A DNA stretch of 64,000 nt from contig JANBQC010000020.1 in the NCBI GenBank assembly GCA_027576995.1, positions 47,065 to 111,064 of the forward strand, in the 5' to 3' direction. A program made the position numbers and the translations under genes. The first letter of the stretch is position 1. The number at the start of each line of letters is the position of its first letter. This document shows, in pieces, positions 35,901-47,893 of the stretch. This DNA is from Dimargaris cristalligena (lineage: Eukaryota; Kickxellomycota; Dimargaritomycetes; Dimargaritales; Dimargaritaceae). Below the pieces are notes generated by a model. The model had not been told where the DNA came from. It made no database searches and was given only the letters and a program-made list of their open reading frames with translations.

Positions 35901-38263
35901 GCGCCCGCGGTGCGCATAAATCCACGTCCGGATGACCCAGAGGCCCGGGCACCCGAAGGTCCGTGTCCCGCAAAGTTGTGAGTAGGCCATTCAAAGGCTC
36001 TTTGGCCATATCGTAGAACGTAGGGTACGATCGGGTATGCGTGGCGTAGAACTGATAACTCTGGACCACATCACATTTCAGCTGGGGCGTGGCCGCTAAA
36101 GAAAAAAATCGCACGAGATAGTAAATAAAGTAGTAATATATACCTAAGTATCGAGTGAGCCTAGCAGGGCTCCATTTCCAAAATTATTACACAGATGTTC
36201 GAATTTGTGGGGGCGGGGGTCAGGTTTGTAACCATATATTTCGCGAAGAAGTTGAGTACCCATATGATTCAACTTTACTTCCCTCCCCTAACCTACAAGC
36301 GTCCAGAACACTGTAGTTACTCCGGTAGCCAATAGTACACCATGTCGCTCGCCAGTGAGTACATATAAATGAAGGTACCAATGCGGTTCTCTTACCTCTA
36401 TCGCATTCGCTATATAGGGCCTTTAATCGGCTTTTGAGATCACTCTGGTCAGTTCCACCAAAGACAGTCACCAAACAGCGGCGGGTAACTAGCAAGTACT
36501 GCAAAATTGATCAGCCGGGGAATAAGCCGGTTTAGTTGGTTAGATTCGGTGGAGGTGTATTTCGTCGACGATAAAGTCCATAAAGTATAAGCGTAGGGTA
36601 GGCCAAACACCCGGGGCGTAAAACCAGGAGATGCCAACGTGTCCCATTATTGGCAGTCTCGCGAATCATGAATCACCACATAGTCCACGGCTTACCTTTT
36701 TAATCACCAGGTGGTCGCTGTAAAATGCATCAACGGGCTGCGCTAATAGTAGGAGGGTGGACGGAAAGGACGGTTCCAGAGCCCTCACCTGGTCCCCAAA
36801 CTCCTTATTTTCGCAGTGGACCTCTATTAGCATGAAAAGAATGTCTAACCAAAGTCCCAGTTCAGACTCCGACGTGACCACTCGCCACGGGTCCTGCTGA
36901 GAAGTCGAGCGGGAGGATTGAGGGGTTCCGGGAGTAGTAGGGGTGGCTGACTCGGGGAGCTTGTAGCGACTGGTGTGGGTATATGGTGGATATAATTGGT
37001 GAGTTAATAATAGATCGTATGGATAGGATAAGTTGACTGGAAATACGAACACCATGATCAGAAAAGGTTTGCATTATAAAACTGGCGATAAAAAAAAACG
37101 GGATAACCCGGGTTAGAAGTAGCTCGAAGCTCCTTGGCTGCAATAATGGTATAGCTAAATACTAGCTAAGAAGCCCTATGCTAGATTTGGTAATATTTTA
37201 AGATGGATATTATTGATGGACACACCTACCTGAGCATGTGTTCGGCAATCGCGACCAGCCTCTGGTAGGCATACGCCAACAAGTCGCACTTCCACATAAG
37301 CCGGGCATTCTGTTCAATCCAGTAGAGGTGCAGTGGATCGCTATGTACAGTTGACTGTCGCTTGGATTCGTTGTCGGCATCCGGGACCTGGTAAACGTCA
37401 GGGCTGAAGGGCAGGTCACGGAAGCACCCTGATATCGTCGGGGAATAGTTGAGTATATGGTCCCAAGGCAGAGGGGGCAAAAATATTAGTATATATAAGT
37501 AATCATTCTATATTACTCGGAGCAGGCGACGAAAGCTTATGGTGGTCTAATATTCGTAAGCGGCCGGGCGGAAAACCTAACCAACTAAGGTCCAAGTACG
37601 CCGGTTTCCAAATAGGAAAAAGTAGCGGTTTATAAACACCCACCAGTTAGTATGTTAATTACCTTGGGCAATGTAGAGCAATGTACGTATATGGTAAAAT
37701 AGGGCAGCTGTTGTAGGAGCCTCGTCAATGAGATGGATCAACCGGCGGACGAACCGCTCCTGTTCCGGATACGGTGTATTCATCCACGGCGAGGTGGGGC
37801 GGTCGGGGTGTTGGGCATAATTTCGGTAATTGGTGTCAAATTTCGGGGTTTCTAGGTAGCTGTAGTAGTCGGTCAGGGCATTACTGAGAGCATCATTGTC
37901 GTCGTAGTGGAAATTCCATTTTTTCTTTTTCTAGACAGAGGATACGGAGCAAATTTGGAGTTGGTTAAATAATGAGAAGGGGGCTAAGTACAATAGATAT
38001 TAGGGCCATGTGGGTAAACGACGGGTGGGTTGGCGGAATACCCCCCCCCGCATCGAGTGAGGATTAATTAAGGAACCGCCACACCCCATTAGATAGAGAT
38101 ACCACGACAGCGTATAATTGTACTCGTTAGTAAAACCCACCTTTTTGGACTTGGCGTCGCTCTTGGACCTGGTGGAAGAGGGTTCGGTGTCATGTCGATA
38201 GTGCCTCTGTTCGGGCGGCGGATGGCTAATCGCAGTAGTTGCCGAAGCGAGCCCGAGGGCCAT
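32992..38263 (-). CDS. FAR11: STRIPAK complex subunit, STRIP1/2-Far11 homologue
   Basis: Six exons are inferred: 38263-38141, 37930-37663, 37428-37230, 36969-36696, 36498-36396 and 36095-32992. All phases close, giving 1356 residues. The N-terminal N1221 domain reads KWNFHYDDNDALSNALTDYY (STRIP1: FEYGDSDTLWAEISELYSY). LLYIAQGCF follows (STRIP1: ILYVAQGTF), and the spliced KKYLLVTRRCLVTVFGG matches KKVLLLLWKTVLCTLGG. The C-terminal DUF3402 part contains FKVDHVLRFEYLMQCLWDMG and LLKVYVYKIVKSLVPFMGRD (STRIP1: LYVLKLLKVQTKYLGRQW). In fungi this PP2A-striatin scaffold controls cell fusion, hyphal growth, septation and pheromone arrest. The protein is over 500 residues longer than human STRIP1. The excess comes from Ser/Thr/Gly/Ala-rich inserts, including poly-Ala and poly-Gly runs in the last exon. 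No stop or frameshift is seen. Confidence 0.92.
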
Positions 38264-39535
38264 AGTGGCGGGTCACGCGAGGTATGGTAGTTCAATTCAG
38301 GGGTCCGGGAAGGAGGGCGGGCGGAGTCGGACCAATGGGCGGAATTAGGCTCTTGGAAGGGGTTGGGGAATGGGAGTGTTTTTGTTATTATTTTCAAAAG
38401 GGAAGTAAATGGGTTGGAAATGCATGCAACTGGAGAAGTGGAAGGCGGGCTGTGAGGTAAGTGGTCTGATATGGGTCTTTCGGCCAGGAAGGTTGGGGAA
38501 AGGCCAGGCTAGCTGTCCCTGACTTAGGCTTTGGGCCCATAGTGTGGGGAAACAATAGAAGCTTTCCCTGTCCTTGACACCCGTTGAGTGAGAGAAACAC
38601 GGCATATCGGAGCCAGGAAAGCCCATGAATTTCTTATTGCTGCTGGGTGAAGAACTCTTCCACTCTTCCACAAACTACAAAAACCCCATGGACGGCTCAG
38701 TCACCTGGACAGGCAGCGTTGTTTAGCCACCTGTGTCATGCATAAGATGGGTTATTTTCACGGCATTGACGTACCACGGCTGTTGATATTGTTGCAAGGG
38801 GGATGCCTAATAGCACTGTTGACCCCAGTATTACACCATCTGTGCGGTACTGGGATGGCCAAGGGAGTGTCCGATGCTGCCGGAGGGACTGGGTCCCCCA
38901 AAGTGCCTCTAAAATATGCACCAAAATATGATGCAGCAAGTGTGAATGGGCAAATTTCGACCCATCCAAGAAATGAGAAACCCACTGCTAAGTCGGATTT
39001 ATCCACTTTCTTTTAATAATAATAAAACGTAGCATACATTTACCTGTATAAATTATACTATTGCAGGAAAATTGATGCTATTACATCCGAGCCCTGGTCC
39101 TGGTTGTATGCCACTTAGGGCCCCATAATACCATGTCCCCTTTTCTATGACTACACCCAGTGCCAGGATAACCAACTACTCCACCTCAGCTGACACTCAA
39201 AGGACTTCTCTGCTATGCCTTTAGATGCTGCCATTTGCTATTCCTAGACTATCCTTTGGAGTTGTCCCCACTTATAAATACCCACACAGGTTATGGCCTA
39301 CCTCTCTGCAGTCCCTTCTTACTGTTTATCTAATATATCACCTATACTCCTACACCTGGCTAGTACCCCATGCTTAGGTGTCTATATATTAGGGTCCCCC
39401 TTGTATGTTCCCTATTCACAAGTCTGGGCCAAGACAGCCTATATGAATATATTAAACTACAAACCTATCTCATAAACTCTGAAATAAGGTAGGTGTAGTT
39501 AGGTATGTTATTCCTATTGGAAATATTAAATAGGC
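38264..39535. other. FAR11 upstream region and AT-rich spacer
   Basis: The first 350 bases probably hold the FAR11 promoter and leader. Overlapping 80-90-codon frames on both strands at about 38738-39016 cannot both be genes, and neither has a motif. They are not called. The remainder is AT-rich. Confidence 0.45.
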
Positions 39536-39600
39536 ATTGTTACTTAGGTTAACTACTCCTAGTTCATCAAGAGTCCTGAGAATAGGCTTCTAATGGTAGT
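39536..39600. repeat. Dispersed repeat, truncated copy C
   Basis: The stretch TTAGGTTAACTACTCCTAGT then CATCAAGAGTCCTGAGAATA and GGCTTCTAATGGTAG matches the first ~60 bases of copies A (11265) and B (18121) in the same orientation. Similarity ends abruptly near 39600. It is a 3'-truncated copy or the end of another arrangement. Confidence 0.7.
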
Positions 39601-41778
39601 GCCATGACTGAGTGATTTAAATTATAAGAATAACCAGTTATATAAGCAAAACCCATACCAATAGATGGGTAAATTAACATCTTATATTATGGAAATATAT
39701 CCCCATCATTCTACTGTATTTTATTATAATTAATACATTCTCCCTATTCTCTAGTTACTAATTTATATTTACTAATTGTTACCATTTATACTGCCATGGG
39801 TAGGGATGGGGCTTTCCTTCCATAAGAATAACTGGCTGTTAAACTTTAGCACACTACCCCAGCCCTTAACAAGTAAAGATCTGTCACCTTGAATGTTTCC
39901 TATAATAGTGCAACAGATACTATGATGGATATTTCCAAATCCAACCACTATTTCCAGTTAGTTTAGTTATGTGGTGAACTTACCACATTTTTTACTTACT
40001 TTTATTTTTAATCCATTTTTCACACTTATTAGAAGTACACCCCTGACAAGTGAATGAGCCCCTGTTCAAAGAATAGCTAACAATAGCTTTCTCCCTTTCT
40101 TTTTTCCCTTCTATTATTTCACATTGAATTCATTGGTTACCCAAGTATTACCTATCCTTTGTGATGACTAATATTATTATCTGGGAACTCCCCTCCCTCT
40201 CCCTCTGCTTAGTCATCCAATATTCTGGGACCTTCTCTCCCTTTCTTTATTATTCATTTATCTTTTCATTTAGGCTTCCCCTTTTGAGTATAAATACTCC
40301 CCCTTGCTACCATCTCTTGGAACAGTAAATCTATTATTACCTTTCCCTTCTTATCATCTATTCTTTTGAATAAAGTTCAGTTTTCAAGGATTTAATTTTA
40401 GTTCTTTATAACAGGGCTGAGGGATATGGGATGCTGGATAAAGGGATGGCCATAAATAAGTACTAATATACACCTACTAATAATATGAGAATGTAGATGG
40501 GCTTTTAAAGAAACTAAGGGGAAAATAGGCCATAAGGTCTTAGTAGGTCTTCACCTGGAGAGTAAATTTATATGCAAGGATGCTTCTATAAGGGGGTCAT
40601 CCTAGAACTCCTAACATCAATATCAGTCAGACACCAATGGTATCCAAAAATTACTCTTATAGGAACAGGAACAGTCCTTGGGTCAATGGTTGATAAGGAG
40701 TTATTGGGCAACTTGGCTCTGGTCTATGACCAAGAATTTACCCTTGGCAAGTTGATAAAAAAATTAGGAGAATAACATTGTACTGGAAATAACCCCTGGC
40801 TTTTAGACAAAAAGTACATGTATTGCTGCCTTGAATTCCTTGGGAATTTGTCCATGCTGACCATCATATGGGCAGCTCACAATGAAGAGGATTAACCTAC
40901 TATAGCCCTATACACATGCCCTATCAGCTTTAAGGACCCTCTAATAAATACCACATCATTAGTTCTCTGATAGAAGCAGGGGAGTACTTTGAGGGAGTGG
41001 ATTGGGGCCCTCACAGACCATATATATGTCAAGCATAGCCAAAGTGGTTGATAACATCTACACGCCTGATGGCTAATTAAGAATAAGGTTAATGTCTATA
41101 CTAATTCAATTAGCATTAATATTATAAATTATAGTTGTATTAGTCTGCATAGCCCCATTCTTAAAATACCAAACCAATTAATAAAGAAACAGCCAAGGGA
41201 ATCGGAGGACATGAGAGTTCATTATTAATACCAATAAGCTGGAAATAAGGCGGGATTAAAAAAAAAGGTGGGGGGTGTATGAGGTGAAATGTAATCTAAG
41301 CCATGTAAACGAAAATACATGTAGGTGGCATAACGTAGGGAGTGCCGGTTAAACACTAAAACGAACCGGGTATTAGAATCCAATAATAAAAATCAAGGGC
41401 CATTAAAATTCCTCGGTGGTTAAATTTAGTTAGAAATGAATGACATGTAGTTATATATTTTTTTTAGAAAAATAAATATATCTATTTAAAAAAATAATAA
41501 TTAAAAAACAGCCAAATAGCAAGGAGTAGTAGAGGTGAAGCGAGGTGAGGTTGAGAAACAAAGAGATGGAGCGATGAGAGCAGGGATATGTGAGAACAAC
41601 AAATTAAAGGGAATAAATAGGTGAGGAGCAAAAAACAATTGGAGGGGAGAAGTAAGACAAGAAAGGGCTATCTCAAGGACTCTCCCTTCTCTCTGATCTA
41701 CTACACCGAAGCCCACACACACACATTCCTACGACTACTACTACTACTCCTACTCCTCGTGTGATAACCGACCCCGCT
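39601..41778. other. AT-rich, repeat-derived spacer
   Basis: This is low-GC sequence with no intact gene. A plus-strand frame at 40572-40775 (67 codons, MQGCFYKGVILELLTSISVR onward) and a broken downstream reading around 41000-41070 may be remnants of a mobile-element polyprotein, but no diagnostic motif is visible. The last 300 bases (41450-41778) are the 3' flank of the ceramide synthase gene and are rich in A/T runs. Confidence 0.45.
40285..40415 (+). mobile_element. LTR-like promoter/polyadenylation segment
   Basis: A TATA element in a near-palindrome (GAGTATAAATACTC at 40287-40300) is followed about 70 bases later by AATAAAG. About 30 bases after that the sequence reads TTTATAACA then GGGCTGAGGG. 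A TATA box, a polyadenylation signal and a terminal CA in that order are what the U3-R-U5 of a solo LTR would show. No partner LTR or coding region is seen in the window, so this is only a suggestion. Confidence 0.25.
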
Positions 41779-42855
41779 TTATTCGCGTTTCTTGGCGGGG
41801 ATAGCAGTAGCCGAAGTCGCTGGTCGCTCATCGGCATCCGATTCATCCGAACTACGATTATCGGCGGCCTCCTGGCCACTCACCACCCGTGAAATGACCC
41901 GAATGATCAGGACAAACCAGAAGATGATAATGATCTGCAGTAGGGCAAACAGGAACAAAAAGAAGTACTGCATGTGGTCCGAATAATAGTATTCGCTCGG
42001 GGGGTCAAAAGCGCCGTGGATGATCCGCCGGGAATCGGCGTAGGTACTGTACACAATGACGCCGAATAAGATGTGCCGAGTGACGATCCAGACCAGCACG
42101 AACAGGCCGAACATGAAATCGCATAGGGTTTGGAAACCAATGTAGCGGAGGACCTTGGCACTGCACAGGAAGATATCGGCGAAATCCATGACACACAGCA
42201 CGGCATTGCCGACCCGGGTGAAATGGGTGAAATACGATGATATGATCAAAGCGCACGTTATCACATGGTGGCACAGCATTTGCCAGTAGTCTTTGCGCTG
42301 CTCCTCGACCTGCAGGACAAAGAACTGCTGCAGCCAAAATGCCATGGACCAGAGATAATACCGCTTGAAGCGACCGGTCATGTAAATGTGCGGGTAATCG
42401 ATCCAGTATTGCTGGGTGTCGAACCAGTGTGGCAGCTCACTCATCAGGAGTAGACCCGCGGTCCATGACGAGGCGTAGAATATCACCAACCAAAGCTGTT
42501 CGCAGAAGCGGTCGATTTTAAACTTGTTTTTCAGTCCGTTCCAGGCGGCGAGGGGTTGGAGCACGTAGGTCATGATCGAGGCCCGGATGAGCGTGAAGCC
42601 GAGAATGCCGAACAGGACAAAGTAGAAGTCATCCCAGTGGTTGCGGTACAGCGGGTCAGTCAACGGGGCCACGGGAGGACTGCCGGCGGGGAGGGCGTGG
42701 GAGGCGGCGGCGACGGCATCGGCGGTGGCGGCGGGACTGTAACCAGCGAGTTCGATGAACTTGGAGGCGCCCGGAACACCCAGCGCATAGCTCAGGAGAA
42801 TCGCACCAATGAACGTGGCTGATAGCTCGATTTGGTTGTTCACGATGTAACTCAT
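41779..42855 (-). CDS. LAG1: Ceramide synthase (TLC/LAG1 domain), paralogue 1
   Basis: This is a single exon of 358 residues from the ATG at 42855. The frame is open further upstream to 43023, but that part is Pro/Leu/Phe-rich leader-like and lacks family similarity. The Lag motif is clear: KDYWQMLCHHVITC (catalytic His pair 196-197), then AVLCVMDFADIFLCSAKVLR (Asp pair within 224-230). Several hydrophobic spans fit the 6-8 membrane segments of the family, and RFCEQLWLVIFYASSW is the usual LAG1 signature. The C terminus ends in KKRE, a dilysine-type ER retrieval signal. The enzyme N-acylates sphingoid bases with acyl-CoA in the ER. A second paralogue lies 2.3 kb away on the same strand. Confidence 0.93.
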   Translation of the reverse strand: MSYIVNNQIELSATFIGAILLSYALGVPGASKFIELAGYSPAATADAVAAASHALPAGSPPVAPLTDPLYRNHWDDFYFVLFGILGFTLIRASIMTYVLQPLAAWNGLKNKFKIDRFCEQLWLVIFYASSWTAGLLLMSELPHWFDTQQYWIDYPHIYMTGRFKRYYLWSMAFWLQQFFVLQVEEQRKDYWQMLCHHVITCALIISSYFTHFTRVGNAVLCVMDFADIFLCSAKVLRYIGFQTLCDFMFGLFVLVWIVTRHILFGVIVYSTYADSRRIIHGAFDPPSEYYYSDHMQYFFLFLFALLQIIIIFWFVLIIRVISRVVSGQEAADNRSSDESDADERPATSATAIPAKKRE

Positions 42856-43082
42856 GGCGGACACTCTGGGAATGAGGAGAGGGAGGGGGAGAAGGAGGAA
42901 GTGGGGGAGGTAGGAATGTGAAACGGGGGAGACTCTACGTAGGCACACCCCCTGGAAGGAAGAAAATAGAACTGGGGTGCGGTTATTAGGGGAATAAGGG
43001 ATGAAGGAGAAAGGGAATGCCAAGAAGGGGATAAAAGTTATGGCGGTGGTTTAGGATGCCGTGACCTGGCGAAGAGAGGGTC

Positions 43083-43109
43083 AGTAGTAGTAGTAGTAGT
43101 AGTAGTAGC
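43083..43109. repeat. AGT trinucleotide microsatellite
   Basis: About nine AGT units, with further degenerate units to 43130, lie roughly 230 bases upstream of ceramide synthase paralogue 1 (ACT on its sense strand). Confidence 0.9.
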
Positions 43110-44200
43110 AGTAGTAAATTAGTAGTAGTATAGGATCAGCTAAGTGGTATTAGCTTGGTAAGAAATAAGAAAGTCGCTTGACTCTCGGTATAAAACTGGA
43201 CGGGATTAAAAGAAGGGCAACGACCGACCAACCAGTTAGATGGCTATGAAGGAGCAATGAGGAGGAGAAGGTGTGCTTAAAATAGGTCTCCAGCAAAGTT
43301 ATATAATTAACTAACTAACTACCTAATTAATTATATAAATAAAGGAGAGCAGCCAGTCAGGAACTAATGAGTAGAAGTATAAGTAGGTGACAAACGAACG
43401 GAAAAACAAATGCCCGATACCTGCCTAGAAAAACAGACACCAAGTTATTGTAAGCCTACAACCACGGGGCGGGTGTATAGCGTTAGAAATGGAAACGGGT
43501 ACGAGAGGAAGAACGCTATGTGATATGAATGATAATGTCAAGAGTATTTGGCAGGAGCAGAACAGAGAAGAGATTTGACTACAGTGTGTCTCTCTTAAGT
43601 GGCAGCATCCCTACTGAGTGTGAAGGATATATCTACCATAGCAATAATAATAGGAATGGGTATAGTGTTAGAAATATTAATGTTAGCCAATTTGACGAAT
43701 TGATTCAGCAAAACTAAACGCTTTCTCCTCGAAACATACTAGCAGTCAAAGCCGCGCAGGGGGATGTATGAGACAGATCTTTGTCGATGGCCGCCTTTCG
43801 ACAGAATCTACAAAGGAGGAGGAGGTGCTACACAACTGCGGGATGTGCGGAAGGACACGGGGCCGTGACCTCTCCTCGACCTTGATGCTTCAACCAATCA
43901 CTAATTATTATTTTCCCCTGTGCAAATAAATAGCCACTTCTAAATGTTGCAAAGCAAACGACAACAGACAATAATGGACACCAGAAGGGGCGGGTAGTAA
44001 GGACAGCGCCTCTCTACGATTCTAGAATAAGCAGGGAAACCCCCCAAGTATATCTACCTACCTCTCTCTGCACATGGTACTTCCAAGAAGGGAAGGGAAG
44101 GGGGAAAGGAGAGGAGGAATGCTAATCCCTTCGCTACAATCCTACTTTCTCACCCGCCAAATGCAATATATATATGGTTACCATTCAATAACACCGTGGC

Positions 44201-44219
44201 TGTGTGTGTGTGTGTGTGT
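44201..44219. repeat. GT dinucleotide microsatellite
   Basis: About nine GT units lie in the spacer between the ceramide synthase genes, close to a TCACATGA word. Confidence 0.9.
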
Positions 44220-45170
44220 CACACTTACTCCCAGAAATAGGCCGCGTAATCAATTGCCCAATGGGCAGGTCACATGATGGGCTTTGTCATTCGCTAGTCA
44301 AGGCCAACACGATCGTCTCAATAATGAATGATGATGGATGATATTCGCTCCCGTTTAGGGCTAGCTGCTTAGATCAACAAAGAACAACACCAACAGCAAA
44401 ACAGCCCATTCCCATCACCCAACCACAGATTCGGAAATTAGAGAAATATCATACTGGCTTGATCTAAATGAGAGTAGTATGTATAATTAATTAATTATAA
44501 AGAGATAAATCAATCAAGAGTAGAAAATAATTAAGTGAATCTATACGATAATTATAAACCTGGCCCCACTTCATACAACACTCCAACCATCTTAGAGTAA
44601 TATAATCCAGGCAAGCCGGGTTAACGCGATGGCATAGAATGGACACCACAAGCGAAGGCAGTCAGTCAGTCGAGTCGGTATATAAATATATAAAAAAACT
44701 ATTAAAAAAGCCGCCGCATAACAGAGGCCGGGGGACATGATCATGATGAATTCGACACTGGACTAAGCAATAATGTAACCAAAAAGTAGCCAAAGTTGGG
44801 AGTTCTATGGAAAAGAAAGAATAAATGAAGGTGTTGGGAATAATCAATAAACTAATAGAAAAAGTTGAGGTCGATGGAAAAAATAGGGGGGAGGGGAGCC
44901 GTTGCAAGGGCAGGTGTGGTGGTGCGGGAATGATAGTAATAATAATGAAGATGGTAAAATATCCCTATATAGGTATTATTGGAGATGGTTCATCGATTAA
45001 CAATGAAAATAATAATAACAATAATAATAATATATGGAATAGCAGTAGGATAGAGGCAGGGGGATGGAGGGAGGTCTTCGGATCTAACCCAAGAAAGAGG
45101 AAATGGGCTTTACCAGCGACCCTTAATCCGGCAACCCACCACCATCGCAGTTCGGTTTTGCGTCTTTCGA

Positions 45171-46514
45171 TTAGGCCACCTTCTTGGCCACCGTCTCGGG
45201 CTCAGAGATATCCTCCGAGTCACTGCGGTTATCGTGGGCATTGTTCCCTGTCAACACCCGGTACAGCACCTTGACAATGAAGTAGGCCCAAATCAGCAAA
45301 ACAACCTGTAACAGTCCCATGAGCCCTATGAACATATACCGGACCTCGTGGGTATAATAGATTCCGTTATCGGGGTCCCAGAGATAGGGGTTGTACTGTT
45401 CGGGCTCCGTCATGACACTGTGGCCGATCACTAGAAACAGACCGTGGCGGGTCGCGAACCACACAATGACGAACAGGCCGAACAGGACATCGCAAAGGGC
45501 CTGCATCTGGATATAGCGAAACGCCTTGGCACTGCAAAGGAAAATGTCGGCAACGTCCATGATGCACAGGACGGCGTGGCCGATGCGTACGAAGTTGGTG
45601 TAGTACGACGCAATCAGGAGGGTGTTTGTGAGGATATGGTGGACAAACATCTCAACGTAATCCCGTCTCCGTTTCTCCACGTGCAGCACAAAGATCTGCT
45701 GAATCCAGAAACCGATTTGTGACAGATAGTAGAACTTAAAGAGGCCGGAGAGTTGTTTGTGGGGATAGCCGATCCAGAAATGACGGGTATCTAACCAGTA
45801 GTCACTGTGGTACATGATATACATACCCAATGACCATGATGCCGAATAGTAGAGGACCGACCAGCACTGTTCACAGAACCGTTGGGTTTTATCGGGCGTG
45901 GTGATACGATTGTACCGGGCCAGCGCCTTGAATATATACTCCATGGCAAAGGCCCGGATGAAGGTGAAGGCTATTACCCAAAAGGCCACAAAGTACACAT
46001 CGTCGGGACCGTGGACGTAGACGGGTGGGTCGGACTCGGGCACCTGGTAGCTCAGTGTCGTGAATTTAAGGGCTAGGGGGTTCTCCAGTTGGTACCCGGT
46101 GAAGAAGAGGCAGAGCAGCGCAAATGATAAGTCTATTGGGGGATCCTCCATACCCAGTAGTAGTCGTAGGCAGAGGAATAGTGGCAGTAGTAGTAGTAGA
46201 AAGGTATACATGGTGGTTAGTGATATAAAATCAAAGCTATTTGGTTCGGGGGTCGTGTGTGCTATGAACGGGGGAATGTATGTTCCGGTCGAGGTTTTCG
46301 CTGACCGATCAGCATGGGCTGGAGCTTTTTCCTACTGCGCGGAAGGCGGGGTTGACTAAGCACCCCCCCCCCTCAGTCCGCTGGCAGCAATTAACTGAGG
46401 AATAATCACCATCCGGGACTTACCAATTTGATGCCGATCGATGAAGCCGAGCAACGAGACTCCGGCGGGTGGAAGTGGTTTCTCATCTAGGGCTTTTAGT
46501 TGGGACATGGCCAT
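45171..46514 (-). CDS. LAC1: Ceramide synthase (TLC/LAG1 domain), paralogue 2
   Basis: Two exons are inferred, 46514-46424 and 46132-45171. The splice joins HQI to DLSFALL through a shared Asp codon, giving 350 residues. The frame in exon 2 runs open past the acceptor, but the AATAG acceptor and the family-typical HQIDLSFALL start make the spliced form more convincing. The Lag motif is RRDYVEMFVHHILT (His 195-196) followed by AVLCIMDVADIFLCSAKAFR, and RFCEQCWSVLYYSASW is conserved with paralogue 1. The tail AKKVA has lysines near the end but is not a clean KKxx signal, unlike paralogue 1. Yeast also keeps two isoforms, Lag1 and Lac1, with overlapping function. The symbol here is by analogy; which is which cannot be told. 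Confidence 0.9.
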
Positions 46515-47507
46515 GCTGTGATTCAATTAGCGTTGAAGCGCGACCGGCGGTAATGGACTCGGCTGAGTTGGAGGAGGTAGGTATGTATGCGGATGTTTTT
46601 ATAAATAAAGAGAGAGAGATATAAAGGTAGATACAGACTATTAAAGAGAATGAGAGAGGCGGAGTACTTAAACAACGAATCAAAGCAGCGCAGGGTATCA
46701 ACCGATAGCGAGAGAGTACTGCTGAACATAAACCTTCTCTACGGACTTATAGGCACACACAAGTTCTCGGTCTCTCGCGTACCCTTTGAGTTACACCGGT
46801 TATTACAAGGCGGAAAAGGAGGGTGAATTGGCTGAGAAGAGTAGTCCCACTCAAACGAATGACGACAGGTAAGGCAAGGCAGTCGGCCAATAGACGACTA
46901 CGCACTGCCGGGAGGGGGGTTTAGGAGGTGACAAGCGACGCACTTCACAGAACCCAAGGTTGGGGAAAAAGAGACAGAGAAAGAAGAAGAGAAACGTCCA
47001 CCACACCGCCTGCTGAGCTGGTGGTTATACAGTCAGCCGATACCACTGCTACTACAAAAGCGGTCTTGGCGTTGCTTAAAAAAACAGCTGAGAGGACGGA
47101 GATTCGCGCGGGTAAATGTGCTCCAAGACGTGGACTGGCCCAAAGTGCAGTGCAGTGGGGCTGGAGAATAAGAAGATGGCTTTGGAACGGGCCGGGATAA
47201 ATTAACCATGTACCCTCCCCGCCAAACTTAAAAGCCAAATAGAGCGAACGGGGTGGTGTTGTGTTATATAAGTCAGGGAAATTATAGTGCCAATGAAGAG
47301 CAAACCGAAGAAAAACATAAAACAAGCCGACAATCGCACACTTGGTCAGTCAGTCAGAACTATACCTGAGAAATGTATCGGTAACAGAAGGAAGGAAGAT
47401 ATTATTAGCAAGCTATCATAGAGCATAGCGATGTAAAAGAAATCAATCAATGAATAAATACTGAATGTCGGTATGAATGAAATGTGGTGGTGATCTTGAG
47501 GGGTCGT

Positions 47508-47532
47508 AATTATTATTATTATTATTATTATT
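47508..47532. repeat. ATT trinucleotide microsatellite
   Basis: About eight ATT units lie in the long spacer upstream of calreticulin, followed by GCTGTTGGTGGG. Confidence 0.9.
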
Positions 47533-47837
47533 GCTGTTGGTGGGCCTCAGCCATTGGGGAGCAGAGGGGCCGCCCACACTATCTTTTTGCGCAAATTATA
47601 GAATAGGCCTAGTGGATTGGTGGATTACGCCACCCGTTGATTTATGGATAAAGCGATGGGCTTATTATATTATCCGCTCCAAAGGGTGAATAGATAAAAA
47701 GGCCAATTGCCAGCCACAGAGGGGCCGTCCCGTGGATGTGGCTCGGAGGAAACCGCACACCCTTTTGGCTATATTCTTATGACGATATAATAATTTATCC
47801 ATGGCACAACTCCTGAGCCTTTTATGCCCCCCCACAG

Positions 47838-47893
47838 TATCTATCTATCTATATCTATATCTATCTATCTATCTATATATATATATATATATT
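47838..47893. repeat. Compound TATC / TA microsatellite
   Basis: Tetranucleotide TATC units interspersed with TATATC are followed by a pure TA run. At about 55 bases it is the longest simple repeat in the window. Confidence 0.9.

Larger units (their letters stand above)
42856..45170. other. Spacer between the two ceramide synthase genes
   Basis: This holds the upstream region of paralogue 1 and the downstream region of paralogue 2. It contains an AGT trinucleotide run (43083-43109), a GT run (44201-44219), AAT/AAC repeats (45007-45032) and TCACATGA at 44270-44277. No gene is supported. Small frames (for example 43529-43717) show no protein features. Confidence 0.5.

Noticed and set aside
38738..39016. 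Overlapping 82-92-codon frames on both strands
   Set aside because: Neither has a motif, and the two exclude each other. The region lies in a repeat-derived spacer.
42856..43023. 56-residue N-terminal extension of ceramide synthase paralogue 1
   Set aside because: The frame is open, but the peptide is Pro/Leu/Phe-rich leader-like. The paralogue and family begin near the NNQIEL or HQIDL motif.
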